A stretch of 64,000 nucleotides of DNA from Hedera helix. Its lineage: Eukaryota > Streptophyta > Magnoliopsida > Apiales > Araliaceae. The first letter of the stretch is position 1; each line of letters begins with the position of its first letter. Shown here in pieces: positions 1 to 10,599 of this stretch. A model generated the notes under the pieces. The model ran no database searches, was not told the origin of the DNA, and saw only the letters and a list, made by a program, of their open reading frames with translations. Location: assembly GCA_947179155.2 (NCBI GenBank), contig OX359266.1, positions 44,821,039-44,885,038 of the forward strand, in the 5' to 3' direction. The position numbers and the translations under genes are program-made.

Positions 1-894
1 AGATTCACTTCACGCTTTTGGATCAGTCTACAAAAAGCTATGGGCACTGAACTACGTTTTAGTTCTGCATACCATCCTCAAACGGACGGACAATCGGAAA
101 GGACGATCCAGACCCTCGAAGATCTTTTGAGACTTTGTGTATTAGACTTCAAAGGAAGTTGGGATAAGTACTTGCCATTGGTGGAATTTTCTTACAACAA
201 CAGTTACCAAGCAAGCATAGGCATGGCTCCATTCGAGGCTTTGTATGGAAGGAAGTGTCGCTCTCCAATATGTTGGAATGAGGTAGGAGAAGCAAAATTG
301 TTGGGACCCGAGTTGGTACGCTTGACGACCGAAAAGATCCAAATGATCCGACAACGAATACAGACCGCACAAGAACGACAAAAGAGTTATGCTGATCTTC
401 ATCGGAGAGACGAAAGTTTCAACGTCGGAGATCATGTATTCTTACGTGTTTCTCCATGGAAAGGGGTTACGAGATTCGGAAAGAGAGGAAAGCTCAACCC
501 TCGATTTATTGGCCCATTTGAAATCCTCGATCGAATAGGAACCGTAGCCTACAGACTAGCCCTACCACCAAGTATGTCTCGCATCCATAACGTTTTTCAC
601 ATATCTATGTTACGTAAATATGTGAAGGACCCAAACCACGTCATTGAGTTAGAACCAGACGTTATAGCAGAGGATTTAACATACGAGGAGGTACCTGTTA
701 AGATCCTGGATAAGAAGGAGCAGATCCTACGCTCAAAGGTTATACCTCAAGTTAAGGTTTTATGGAGGAACCAAGATACTGAGGAAATGACCTGGGAGCT
801 AGAATCTGAGATGAAATCTAAGTATCCTTACCTCTTCGATATGTCAGGTACGTCAATTTCGGGGACGAAATTTCATAAGGAGGGGAGGTTGTAA
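1..894 (+). CDS. Ty3/gypsy polyprotein, 3' part (integrase C-terminal half and chromodomain), partial at window edge
   Basis: The reading frame is open from base 1 (RFTSRFW...), so the ATG at 40 is internal and the true start lies left of the window. It encodes the end of the integrase core, including the QTDGQSER segment with the catalytic Glu, then the integrase C-terminal domain (KLNPRFIGPFEI) and a chromodomain-like tail (VKVLWRNQ...EEMTWELE). This combination is typical of plant chromoviruses of the Tekay/Del type. The stop codon overlaps the start of the 3' LTR. The protein is closely similar but not identical to the integrase at 17678 and 25810, so this is a related, separate insertion. 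Integrase would join the cDNA to host DNA and the chromodomain would steer it to chromatin. The frame is unbroken over the part seen. Confidence 0.93.
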   Translation, partial: RFTSRFWISLQKAMGTELRFSSAYHPQTDGQSERTIQTLEDLLRLCVLDFKGSWDKYLPLVEFSYNNSYQASIGMAPFEALYGRKCRSPICWNEVGEAKLLGPELVRLTTEKIQMIRQRIQTAQERQKSYADLHRRDESFNVGDHVFLRVSPWKGVTRFGKRGKLNPRFIGPFEILDRIGTVAYRLALPPSMSRIHNVFHISMLRKYVKDPNHVIELEPDVIAEDLTYEEVPVKILDKKEQILRSKVIPQVKVLWRNQDTEEMTWELESEMKSKYPYLFDMSGTSISGTKFHKEGRL

Positions 895-1700
895 GACCCC
901 GAATTTTATGAAATACAAAATTTAATTTTTCTTCATATATATATTTTTTTGAAACAGTAAGTGGTTAAATTAACAAAATTAAAAGTTAAGAATGTTATGT
1001 GCAAATTTTATTTTGTCGGATAATATTCGCTTTGTCAGGGAATATTCGTTTGGTCGGGGAATATTCGTGCCGTACGACGGCGCCGAAATAATAAATTATT
1101 GGGGGACCCCACAACGGAATATTTGTCGGATATAGAAAACGACAGAAGTAACCTTTTTAAATAAAAATAGTCAACGGAACTGTTAAAATACCGGTGATAA
1201 AAGAATAGTAGCATACGGTAGTTTATGGTATTTTCTGTAGCACACGGTACTCTACAGTAACACACGGTATTGCATAGTGTCTCATATTATTGGTCTGATA
1301 ATTGACACCGTAACTGTTACGCATCATTTCATCGATAATTGTCACTGCATAATATTTTATATTATCAATTCAATAATTGTTGTTACACAGTATTTTGCAT
1401 TATTGATTTAATAATTGTCATTACACTGTATTTTATATCATTGAGTCAATAATTGTTGTTGCACTGTTTTTAAAATTATTGAACCTAATAATTGTCACAG
1501 TAACATATGCACAGTAATTCACATTATTGAATCAATAATTGTCATTACACAGTAACGTATGCTTTATTTTACATTATTGTTATCTCTATTATGATGTTAT
1601 TTAAACAGTTGTATTTCATTAATTTATTGACTTGATATCTAAGAGCTAACTATACTGTATTTATAACAATTAGTCATAATAATTGAATTGATAAAGTTAT

Positions 1701-1945
1701 TTGTTTATAATATAAAGTTAGGTGATTATTAGGTGATATGAAATGAATGGTGTAGATTAAAGTGTGAATTATTGTTGAATAATTGAATTGATTTGTTTAT
1801 AATATAAAGTTAGGTGATTATTAGGTGATATGAAATGAATGGTGTAGATTAAAGTGTGAATTATTGTTGAATAATTAAATTGATTTGTTTATAATATAAA
1901 GTTAGGTGATTATTAGGTGATATGAAATGAATGGTGTAGATTAAA
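1701..1945 (+). repeat. 92-bp tandem repeat inside gypsy LTR (about 2.7 copies)
   Basis: Units start at 1701, 1793 and 1885 with TTGTTTATAATATAAAG, followed by a GGTGATTATTAGGTGATATG block and GAATGGTGTAGATTAAAG. The third copy is cut short, and shortened versions of its end recur to about 2015. The array lies just upstream of the LTR TATA box and is absent from the sister LTRs, so it may be a variable enhancer-type region. That function is inferred from position only. Confidence 0.85.
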
Positions 1946-2370
1946 GATAATATAATATTTGAAATGGATGGTGTAGATTAAAAGGTGATCTTTAAATGAA
2001 TGGTTTAGATTAAATGAATGATAAGATTTTTGGCTATAAATAGAAGCCTTAACTTAAGGATTTTTCATAAACTTCCTTACTTGTTCTTTCTTTCTCTCTC
2101 TAAATACTTCTTGTGAAAGTTCTCTCTAAGTGTGCTTAAGTCATCTTGAGTATTTGTGAAGATCTATAAGTATACGTGTACTGTTCAAGTTAATCAACCT
2201 CATTTAAATCAATATCCAGTCACGTGTTACGGTAAGGGATACCATCTTTTTCATCTTCCATTATTCAAACGTACTATGGTAAGGGATTATCATTATTTGA
2301 TTCTCGATAATAATATTGTTTCTTCCTTACTCATAAGACGTGCCTTTTATTTCCATGTATTAAATTGTGG

Positions 2371-2706
2371 GAATAACCTTACGGAGCGGATTGCCGCCTG
2401 TTGGTGAATAACATTTCGTATTCATTCATTATTAATCTCTGAGAATAACCTTACGGAGCGAATTGCCGCCTGTTTGGTGAATAACTCTTTGTACTCAAAT
2501 TCTATTAAATTGTGGGAATAACCTTACGGAGCGGATTGCCGCCTGTTGGTGAATAACCTTTCGTATTCATTCATTATTAATCTCTGAGAATAACCTTACG
2601 GAGCGGATTGCCGCCTGTTTGGTGAATAACTCTTTGTACTCAAATTCTATTAAATTGTGGGAATAACCTTACGGAGCGGATTGCCGCCTGTTGGTGAATA
2701 ACCTTT
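2371..2706 (+). repeat. 72/73-bp repeat array in gypsy LTR, copy 1
   Basis: The motif GAATAACCTTACGG starts at 2371, 2443, 2516, 2588 and 2661. Spacing alternates 72 and 73 bp, and two unit types alternate, giving a 145-bp higher-order repeat. The sister LTRs carry the same array in diverged form. Confidence 0.9.
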
Positions 2707-3900
2707 TGTATTAATTTCCTTCACCTTTTGTTAATCAAACCTGCTACGGTAAGGGATATTATTTTCTTTCATACTCCTAAATCGAAATTTATTATGGAAC
2801 TATTGCTTCTATAATTCCTGAAAATATTATATGTTCCATAATGGTTGAACTTCATTATTTCAATTGAACCTTCCTATTTACGTGAACCTTTCTATTGAAT
2901 TGTAACCGTTATTCTGAACTGTGGATCTTGAATATCATTTTTAAATTTCACTCCACATCATGTTGACAATTTGGACATTATTTGAATCTGTACAAAGTAA
3001 ACTTCCGATACTTATTGTTATCCTATTTCTTCTGTTCATCATTTATATCATTCTAATCATCCAAAAATCAAGCTGTTGTGAATATCTGTGGCCGGGGGCA
3101 CAGATGTGATATATTTGTTGAACAGATGATAGGTTAAAGGCGATATAATAGGTTAAAGGCGATACATCTGTTCGGTGTCTTTTATGGCACGTGGTGAATG
3201 TTCTCTTTGGCCCGTAGTGCAAAGATGAACTGTTGTTTGGTATGATTATGACCAAAGGCTGAATCTGGTATAATCATGACCGTTGGTGTTATATTGAATG
3301 TCTTTGGCCCGTAGTGCAAAGATGAACTGTTGATCTGCATGATTATGATCAGGAACTGTGAATTTGTATTATCTTGACTAATGATATTTCAGATGATAAA
3401 AGTTGATGATGTTTTTCCTAAAAAGAGAACCGAGTGGACATTATAGTCTGCATTATTCTTCTAATAGATTACTCATTCCGCTGCTATTATTGATCTGAAC
3501 GTTGTTTAAGAATTTAACTGCAGTTTTTGATATAAACCTTGTAGTCTATTGTATTCTATCAAGAACTCAACTGTTGAAGACTAATGATAATTTATTCGTC
3601 ATTATCTTAGTCATGATATTCTTTATTGGGCTATTTGAGCTCACCCTTTCTTTTGTTCCATTGTTTTTCAACAGGAGATGAAAACATAACAGGGTCTAGC
3701 CGGGGAATGGAGTGAGGGTCCGAGGAATAGTTATCATAGTCTTCACGTTTTGTAAAATAGTGTGGCAATAATAGTGAAGACTTAGTTGTGTATTATTATA
3801 CACTGTATTGTTGTACGTTGTGCTTTGTTGTAATAATTTTGTTGTAGTATTTTGACGACTCAAGTTTGGGCTGTGTGGGCCCAGATTTGGGGGCGTCACA

Positions 3901-4065
3901 TGATGAGTTATATAATTTCGCTACAAATACAAAAGAATATATATGAAATAATCTCTCTTTTCTAGAGTATAAGATCAGGTTAATTTGACTTTTCATATGG
4001 CACATAAATCAAAACGGGAGTAAACATCCGAGGAAGGTAGACGAACAGTCCGTTAATTAGAATTA
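3901..4065. other. Short unique spacer between gypsy LTR and hAT element
   Basis: AT-rich sequence with no open frame of note or recognisable motif. It is probably the original flank of both insertions. Confidence 0.5.
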
Positions 4066-4073
4066 GTCAGTAT

Positions 4074-5432
4074 TAGACATGCACAGTAGGCCGGACTGGT
4101 CCGGCCTGGCCTGGGCCTGGTAGGCTTTGGCCGTTGACCAGGCCAGGCCGGACTTTGACTTTTGGGCCTGCGGGCCGGGCCGGGCCGGGCTTCTCAATCG
4201 AAGTCTGGCCTTTTGAGGCCTGTAGGCCAGGCCGGGCCAAGCTTTAGGCCGGGCCGGGCCAGACTTTAGGCCAGGCCAGGCCTTGGGCCGGCCCAGGCTA
4301 GGCCAGGCCAGTCCTTGGGCCGGGCCAGGCCAAGCCAGACCAGACTTAAAAATGTAATCAACTAATTTTTAATGTGAAATATAAATATTAAATAAACTAA
4401 CTACTATATTAATTAAATGTATTGACAAAAAATTAAAAATGAGTAATTAATCAATAATAATTAATGAGTCGGTTACAAATATTTTGCTTCAAAATATTGT
4501 TAAAATGTCTTCAAAATTCAAATCTTCAAAAAATGTATCTTCCTATCTTCAAAATTTATCTCTTCGTTATATCTTTAAGAAACATATCTTCAGTCTTAAG
4601 AAAAAATATATATCTTCAATATTCATAGATGTGCAATTTCGTCAGTTTTTACTCCAACTTCGAGATCTTCTGAGCTATCTTGATCGTCTATTACATCTTG
4701 TACTATTTTTTGTGCGGAAAAATAATCTCTATAATGAATGCATATCTCCAACGATTCTGAGCTAAGTCTACTTCTCTTTTCATCCAATACCCTGCCAGAT
4801 AAAGAAAATTATTGATGAATTTATTTATCTAACTTTTTAAAAAAATTAATCTTGAAAATTTGAGTAGTATATTTTTAGATAATTTATAATTATATTGAAT
4901 CAATTTTAAATTTAAATATATTTTAAAATTAATTTTAGAATACCTAAATTAATTAATTCTATTTTGAAACTGAAAAAGTTATACAACATTAACCGGATTT
5001 GTCAACCAATTGTGATTAGTACAATGAACAAAAAAGCCAAACAAAGTTTTTCAAAGTTTATTATCTCCCTACAATGAACAATTTCTTCCCTTCATCCGTC
5101 TTTTTGCTGCTTATATATATCAAGTTATAGTCTATAGTTAAAATGAATTAGCTAGGCTGGGCAGGCTGGGCCGGGCCGGTTCTCTGCTTAGGCCAGGCCG
5201 GGCTTTTTTGTAGGCCGGGCCAGACCGGTCTTTTTCGTAGGCCGGGCCAGACCGGGATTTTTCGTGGGTCAGGCCGGGCTTTTTCGTAGGCCGGGCTAGG
5301 CCAGGCTTTTACGTCAAAATAGCAGCCTGTTCAAAGACTGTAGGCCGGACCGGCCCGGTCCGGGCTTTGACCAGGTCGGGCTCAGGCCAGGCCAGGCCGG
5401 CCTGTGGGCCGTAGGCTTTTTGTGCATCCCTA
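4074..5432. mobile_element. Non-autonomous hAT transposon with perfect 8-bp TSD
   Basis: The ends are TAGACATGCACA (4074) and TGTGCATCCCTA (to 5432). Reverse-complemented, the right end is TAGGGATGCACA, so 10 of 12 terminal inverted bases match. The element is flanked on both sides by GTCAGTAT (4066-4073 and 5433-5440), the 8-bp TSD expected of hAT elements. Both subterminal regions (about 4090-4345 and 5150-5410) are dense arrays of GGCC/GGGCC/GGCCGG motifs, in line with the repeated short subterminal motifs that hAT transposases bind. The interior is AT-rich and keeps only the last transposase exon on the minus strand, so this is an internally deleted copy needing a transposase in trans. 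Confidence 0.92.
4623..4791 (-). pseudogene. hAT transposase, 3'-terminal exon remnant
   Basis: Reading the minus strand after an acceptor CAG (4794-4792), the frame opens as VLDEKRSRLSSESLE and runs about 55 residues to TGA at 4625-4623. This resembles the extreme C-terminus of plant hAT transposases, where the dimerisation region ends with a G-x-VLDE-x-RS-x-L motif followed by an acidic tail. No upstream transposase exon (DDE catalytic or BED-finger part) is recognisable in the 1359-bp element. The call rests on the motif, the strand and the hAT TIR/TSD around it. Confidence 0.75.
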
Positions 5433-5548
5433 GTCAGTATGGATATATATATATATATATATATGTATATTTTATTATTAGTATATTAGTCTGCACGAAG
5501 CTAGCATGGGTCTTGTCTTTTTTGACATTTTATAATGACTAAATTATA

Positions 5549-5823
5549 CTCTCTCTCCATCCTTTTTTATTTGTCTTTTTAAAGAATAAAATTTATTTAT
5601 TTTTATTAGTCATAATTTATAAATTTAAAGAAAATTTTAATAACTTAAATTTTTATGTTATTCTTACATTAAATATTAATTTATATATTTTTTATTTTTT
5701 AAATGAATTTTAAAAGGATAATATTAAATTATATAACTATTTTGGTCAATCAAATAAAGTATTAATTATATTTTTTAATATTTTTGTTTTCTTTTAAAAC
5801 ATCAAGTAAAAAAACGGAGGGAG
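5549..5823. mobile_element. Stowaway-like MITE (Tc1/mariner derived)
   Basis: The left end is CTCTCTCTCCATCC and the right end ACGGAGGGAG, each next to TA (5547-5548 and 5824-5825). These fit the CTCCCTCCGT ends and TA target of Stowaway elements, with a small insertion in the left end. The interior is about 80% A+T and non-coding. Confidence 0.65.
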
Positions 5824-5825
5824 TA

Positions 5826-6943
5826 TTATACATAGATTTTCTTTTTTTGAAGCTTGATGATGATTCTTCTATAATTTTGTTTGAGTATAGTCAAGCATGT
5901 GTTCAACAACGAGTCGTTTTTTGCATTAATTGATTCTATTATTTAGTAGCTCGCACTTTGATTGCTGCAGTTTGAATTCTTCTAGTAAGCTCTGATAGTA
6001 ACGAATATGATTCAGCCATGAGTACGTGGTGATAATTTGATTTTAGAAAAATTGAATTTTGACAATGTGATGAAACTACTTAAGTATAGGTGAATTTATG
6101 TGACATTATACATAAGTTTTTTACTAATTAATATCTAATCACTGTCTCCTCGTTTTTTGGTACAAAACAATTAGATAAATGTATTTTGTTTATAAAATAA
6201 ATGGTCAATGAAACGAAATTTTTTATAGACAATGTTTTGCATTTGATTCTAAATTGAAATACATGAATGTTGCAGAGTTTTTGTGTCAATTAAACAATTT
6301 ATGAATACATATTTAATAATTAAGCATGACATTAATTATTAACACAGGAAGCTTAACAGATATCATTCATCAATTACCGAGTTAACTCGATTGAATTTCT
6401 AATTAATTAAGATCAAGATCGCGAATTATTCTATGGCCAACCTTCTTTCGGGTAAAAAGATGGTTCAACTATAGCATGGTTTATAGGCAACAACAATAGA
6501 ACAATTAGGTGAAGCAGCATATTATACTGAAATTTAGGTAACGAAATACCACTTTTTGGCAAATACATCAATGAATTTTTCCTTTCGTACCATAATTTCT
6601 TTTTTCCATAACCATGCAGGATCGATGAGACTCAATCGACATCCCACGAAGGTAAGAAGCATATATAATCCTAGCGAATTAAATTTGAGTCATGATTTGT
6701 GAATATATATTAGTGTTTAATATTTATTGGTTAAGTTCCTTCAACAAAGGCCAGCATGACTAGCTAGGCGTGCAATTCCACCAGAGAGAGAGAGAGGAAA
6801 ATGGTCAAATTAGGGGACATTCTTTTACGGAGAAACAACAATCATATCCTAGTTGGAAGCTTTGTCTGTTTATTTAAACAAAAACCCAAATTACATGTTC
6901 ATTCCACTATCAGCCCTCATATAACTTTCTTCAAAATAATCCC
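5826..6943. other. Intergenic region and presumed promoter of the CLE gene
   Basis: No gene seen. A (GA)n run lies at about 6783-6796. Otherwise this is AT-rich unique sequence. Confidence 0.5.
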
Positions 6944-6953
6944 TATAAATAGG
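6944..6953 (+). promoter_or_regulatory. TATA box of the CLE gene
   Basis: TATAAATAGG lies about 110 bp upstream of the CLE ATG, the usual distance for a plant gene with a short leader. The call is by motif and position. Confidence 0.6.
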
Positions 6954-7056
6954 AAGAATTTAGGGACGAATTAATTACCATGCAAATCACTACTACAATT
7001 ACTTAATTTTCTAAGATTAGAAGTACTTCTTGTTTATATATTCCTTAATAGAGTGC

Positions 7057-7308
7057 ATGGCTAATTTAACAGCCAAGTGGATACCGCTAGCGCTACTCAT
7101 TTTCACCATATTCTTCTCTTTTTTCGTAACATCTGAATCACGCATTCTTCAACATGGTGATGCACGTACCATTCAGAAGAATTTTGATACCCAACTTTTT
7201 CTAAGCAAGTTGGGGTTTGATGCCTCTACACTCGACAAGTACCGGAGGAGATCACTAGTTGTAGGAGATAGAGTTGCACCGGCAGGACCAAATTCACAGC
7301 ACAATTAG
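7057..7308 (+). CDS. CLE-family secreted signalling peptide precursor (CLE5/6/7-like)
   Basis: An 83-residue single-exon prepropeptide. Residues 1-27 form a hydrophobic signal peptide. A variable region follows, with SRIL after the signal and a KLGFD block in the middle that recall the Arabidopsis CLE5-CLE7 group. Residues 72-83 are the CLE dodecapeptide RVAPAGPNSQHN. Conserved CLE positions are present: R1, P4, G6, P7, N8, H11 and N12; position 9 is Ser instead of the usual Pro. The mature product would be a 12-13-residue, probably proline-hydroxylated apoplastic ligand for CLAVATA1/BAM-type receptor kinases. Upstream near-cognate codons were rejected because the ATG at 7057 gives a classic signal peptide. 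A copia LTR begins 12 bp after the stop, so the native 3' UTR is displaced to 33294 onward, and the mRNA 3' end may now form in the LTR. Confidence 0.9.
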   Translation: MANLTAKWIPLALLIFTIFFSFFVTSESRILQHGDARTIQKNFDTQLFLSKLGFDASTLDKYRRRSLVVGDRVAPAGPNSQHN

Positions 7309-7320
7309 CTCCCAACCAAT

Positions 7321-7736
7321 TGTTAGAATATTTTATTTTCTAATGTGGCCTCTGCTATTTATGTATTTATTGGGTTTATATATTGTATTAATTTAATTAC
7401 TTTATTTATGGGTTTGGTAATTATATGACCCATAAGTAATATTACTAATAGTATTTGGCATAATGGGCCCTAGGGTTTCATAATCTTGATGGACGATTTT
7501 GACCCTTAACTATTCTATAAATAAAACAGTTAGGGTTTGGTCCCAATTGTCGTCTCAAGAATTTTATACACACCCATATATCCATCCTAAGATTGAGAGA
7601 GACAATTGAAGACCTTCACCCTTAAGCGCAGTGAATACGTGATACATACGAGATGTTTTCTCTCAATTCATGTAAGTTCTTATTTATATATGTTTATTCT
7701 ATGAAATAGCACGATCCCATTAATAATTATTTAACA
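7321..7736 (+). repeat. 5' LTR of the copia element
   Basis: Pairs with 32878-33293, same length. It contains CTATAAATAA at about 7514-7523, a probable LTR promoter, and lies 12 bp past the CLE stop codon in the same orientation, so it can also supply a 3' end to CLE transcripts. Confidence 0.93.
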
Positions 7737-7738
7737 TT

Positions 7739-7751
7739 TGGTATCATGAGC
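7739..7751 (+). other. Copia primer-binding site
   Basis: TGGTATCATGAGC starts two bases after the LTR. It is close to the TGGTATCAGAGC complement of plant initiator tRNA-Met, with small differences. Confidence 0.75.
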
Positions 7752-10254
7752 ATGGTTATGCTATCACATAAAATAAATTAATTGTAATTACAAAAAGTTT
7801 TGTTATAATTCTATTCTGTTTATATGAATATTGATACATGTGATGCAATCTGTATTAATTACGCCCAATATACTGCAACGTATCATGTATTGTAATATCC
7901 CGGATATTTAAATGAATTAGAAATAAAATATTTAATATTTAATAAAGGTTGGAGTTTGATAACCTAGTAGTGATAGATAAATAGAGGTCCAAATTAAATT
8001 TAACAAACTAACTTAGATATGGTGATATCAAAATTTTTGATATCTTAGCAAGTAAAGTGATAATTCAATAAACTTGACTAACAGCAAGTCTAATTAAATT
8101 AAGAGAATTAATTAGTGGAGTTATGTAATTACGCGACGTGATTGCGTGTAAATTAAATATGTATTTATATGAATATATATATATGCGTGCATATTTAGTA
8201 ACATAATTTAATGGTTAATTAAATTGTGAGAAATAGATAAATTAATATTAAATTAATCCGAGTTGAATTAAAAGGTTTATTGTGGAATTAATTTTATTCA
8301 TTAATCAACAATTATGCAAATTGTTGATAAATTATTTGTGAGGAATAATTATGTAATTTATATAATTATAAATTATATAAAGTAGTTGAATTAATTAAGG
8401 GAGAATAGTAATGGTATATATGTACAACATTTAATTTCATATATATGTACATATATATAAAGGGATTAAATTAATTAAGTAATTTTAAATAGTAATTTAA
8501 TATATTAAATGAATATATTCTATAATTAAATAAATCATTGTAAATGATTTATGAGAGTGAGAAATTTAATTATACAATTATTTGTGTAATATTAATTAAA
8601 TAATTAAATAAATTATTTAAATAAGAAATTGAGAAAATATATTAGTATTTCAATGTATTTTCGGGTAAATGGAATTATTTCCATAATTGATGAGAAATGA
8701 ATTATTTAATGTAAATATATTAAATAATTTAATTTATGGCCTAAATAATATATATTAAATTATATATTGTATTTATTTTAATTTCATAATTTATTGTGAA
8801 ATTGTTTTTGAGGTAAGGTGATGTGTATAAATAATATATATAGATTATATATATTATTATTAGCAAACACACTCTAAAGTTTTAATATCAAAATAATTGA
8901 CAAGTTGTCATTAATTAAATATTCAATTAAATTGAATATAATGAGTGAATTAAATTTTTATAAATTAATTAATATGATAATTAATTAATGTAAATAATAT
9001 AAAATATTATTAATAATATTATTAGTCCATTTAGTAATTTAATATTAATGGGTTAGAGTATTTAATTAATTAATCAATTCAATTATTATTTAATTATGGA
9101 TTGGATAATTAATGTGTAACAAAATTAATAATTAATCATTTGGGATATAATTAAATAGCCCAATGATAAATTAAATGGACTTGACAATTTAGTAGCCCAA
9201 ACAATTTAATAGAAGCCCAATTGGTATTTTAAATTAAAGCCCAATGATTGGCCCACTTGGAAAATACTTAATTTAACTAATATTAATTAAAAAAGTGACT
9301 TGGACAATCAAATTGGGACAAGAAGAAAGAAAAGTCAGCCGCATGGGAGGAGAGAGAAAAGAGAAAATGAGTTTGTTTTTATTTTCTTTTATTTTTCATT
9401 TATTTAATATTTAGGTTGCTTGTTTTGATTTTTGGTGAGTCATTTCCCATAAAATTCTCACCAACTAAGGCATGGGTTAGCTTTCTTGAACAAGTATCCA
9501 ATAGCTAACTTGTGTTGGTCTAAATTCATAGATATAAAATATATATCTATACATCATGGAAGACTTAAGTAATTAGAGAGAGAGAAATGTTAGTCATTTC
9601 TTCTTCTTTCACTTTTCAAATTAGAGAGAAAATTATTTGAGAGCAAGGATATGGAAGGAGAAGGAATTCTTGGTTCATGCCATCCTCCTTCACAACCCAT
9701 TTTGAAAGAAAAATGAAGATAGCCATTAAAATGAGGTAATGGTTATTTTAAATGAAGTTTATTTATTTATTAAATAAATTATCATGTTTGTATAAACATG
9801 TTATTATAGTTAATAATGTGTAGTAGTAATATTTATGTCATTCTTGAGTTTAATATGCTTGGTGTGTATTTTGGTATATTTTGTATGCTAAAATATGTGT
9901 TTAGTAGTGTATAAACAAGTCTTGGAATTTATGACCAAAAATAATTTTTATAATATTTAGATTTAATGTTATAATATTATAGAACATTAAATCATGAGAA
10001 AAACAAAGTTTGAATCACTCAAAATGGAGTTATACACAAAAAGTTATGATTTGTGGTAGTTTATGTGATGTAAAAATTTTTATAAAAAAATTTTAATATT
10101 AAATCATGAAAAATTAAATTTTCATGTTATAAATTGATATTAAGTGATTGGTAATTTTTTTGGATTTTTAAAGCTTACTTGAAGGTGTAATTTTTATTAA
10201 AGTGGTGTATTAAAACTACTATTCACAATCTGCTAAGGGGAAAAGAAAAAGACT

Positions 10255-10440
10255 GGCCGCGCAATGCGCGCAGCCAAATAAATCTGACGGACAGCCGTAC
10301 AAAACGACGCCGTTTGGCGCATAAAAAGTTAACCCGCGCACAATGCGCGGAGGCCGGCTCCGGGGTCTCCAAAACGGCACCGTTTTGGCCCCCGAATTTT
10401 TGTAAGGCGCGCGATGCGCGGAAGACATTTTCGGCTGAAA
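10255..10440. other. GC-rich palindromic island in the LARD LTR
   Basis: Three variants of a CGCG(C)-x-ATGCGCG palindrome (near 10258, 10335 and 10407) and a hairpin CCAAAACGG-CA-CCGTTTTGG near 10369 stand out from the AT-rich LTR. The same island recurs at 17114-17299. The 69-codon open frame on the minus strand here is a by-product of the GC content. Confidence 0.7.
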
Positions 10441-10599
10441 TTACTATTTTGCCCCTCCGGTCTTTTTCTGCGTAATTACGAAATTGCCCTCGTATCAGTT
10501 TTTCGACTTAATTACAGAATTGCCATTCTGGATAATTTTAATTAATTTAAATGTTTAAAAATTAATTTAAAATTATAACAAAAATAATAATAATACAAA

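Larger units (their letters stand above)
890..3900 (+). repeat. 3' LTR of the Ty3/gypsy element at the left edge (3.0 kb)
   Basis: It begins TGTAAGACCCCG right after a purine-rich tract (about 879-889) and ends GGCGTCACA at 3900. Both ends match the 3383-bp LTRs at 18894 and 25810. Internally it differs from them: it has a 92-bp tandem repeat (1701-1945) and lacks the segment rich in TTACTGTTCAC found in the other LTRs. A TATA-like CTATAAATAG at 2034-2043 probably marks the LTR promoter. The bases after it are TGATG. The matching TSD cannot be checked because the 5' end is outside the window. Confidence 0.88.

Noticed and set aside
2371..2706. Regularly spaced repeats suggesting a CRISPR-like array
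   Set aside because: Units of 72/73 bp are contiguous with related 'spacers' and lie in a plant retrotransposon LTR.
4484..4765. 93-codon plus-strand ORF in the hAT element
   Set aside because: Antisense shadow of the hAT transposase terminal exon on the minus strand; composition is low complexity.
10219..10428. 69-codon minus-strand ORF repeated at 17078-17287
   Set aside because: Lies inside the GC-rich palindromic LTR island; it is duplicated only because the LTR is, and it has no protein-like features.
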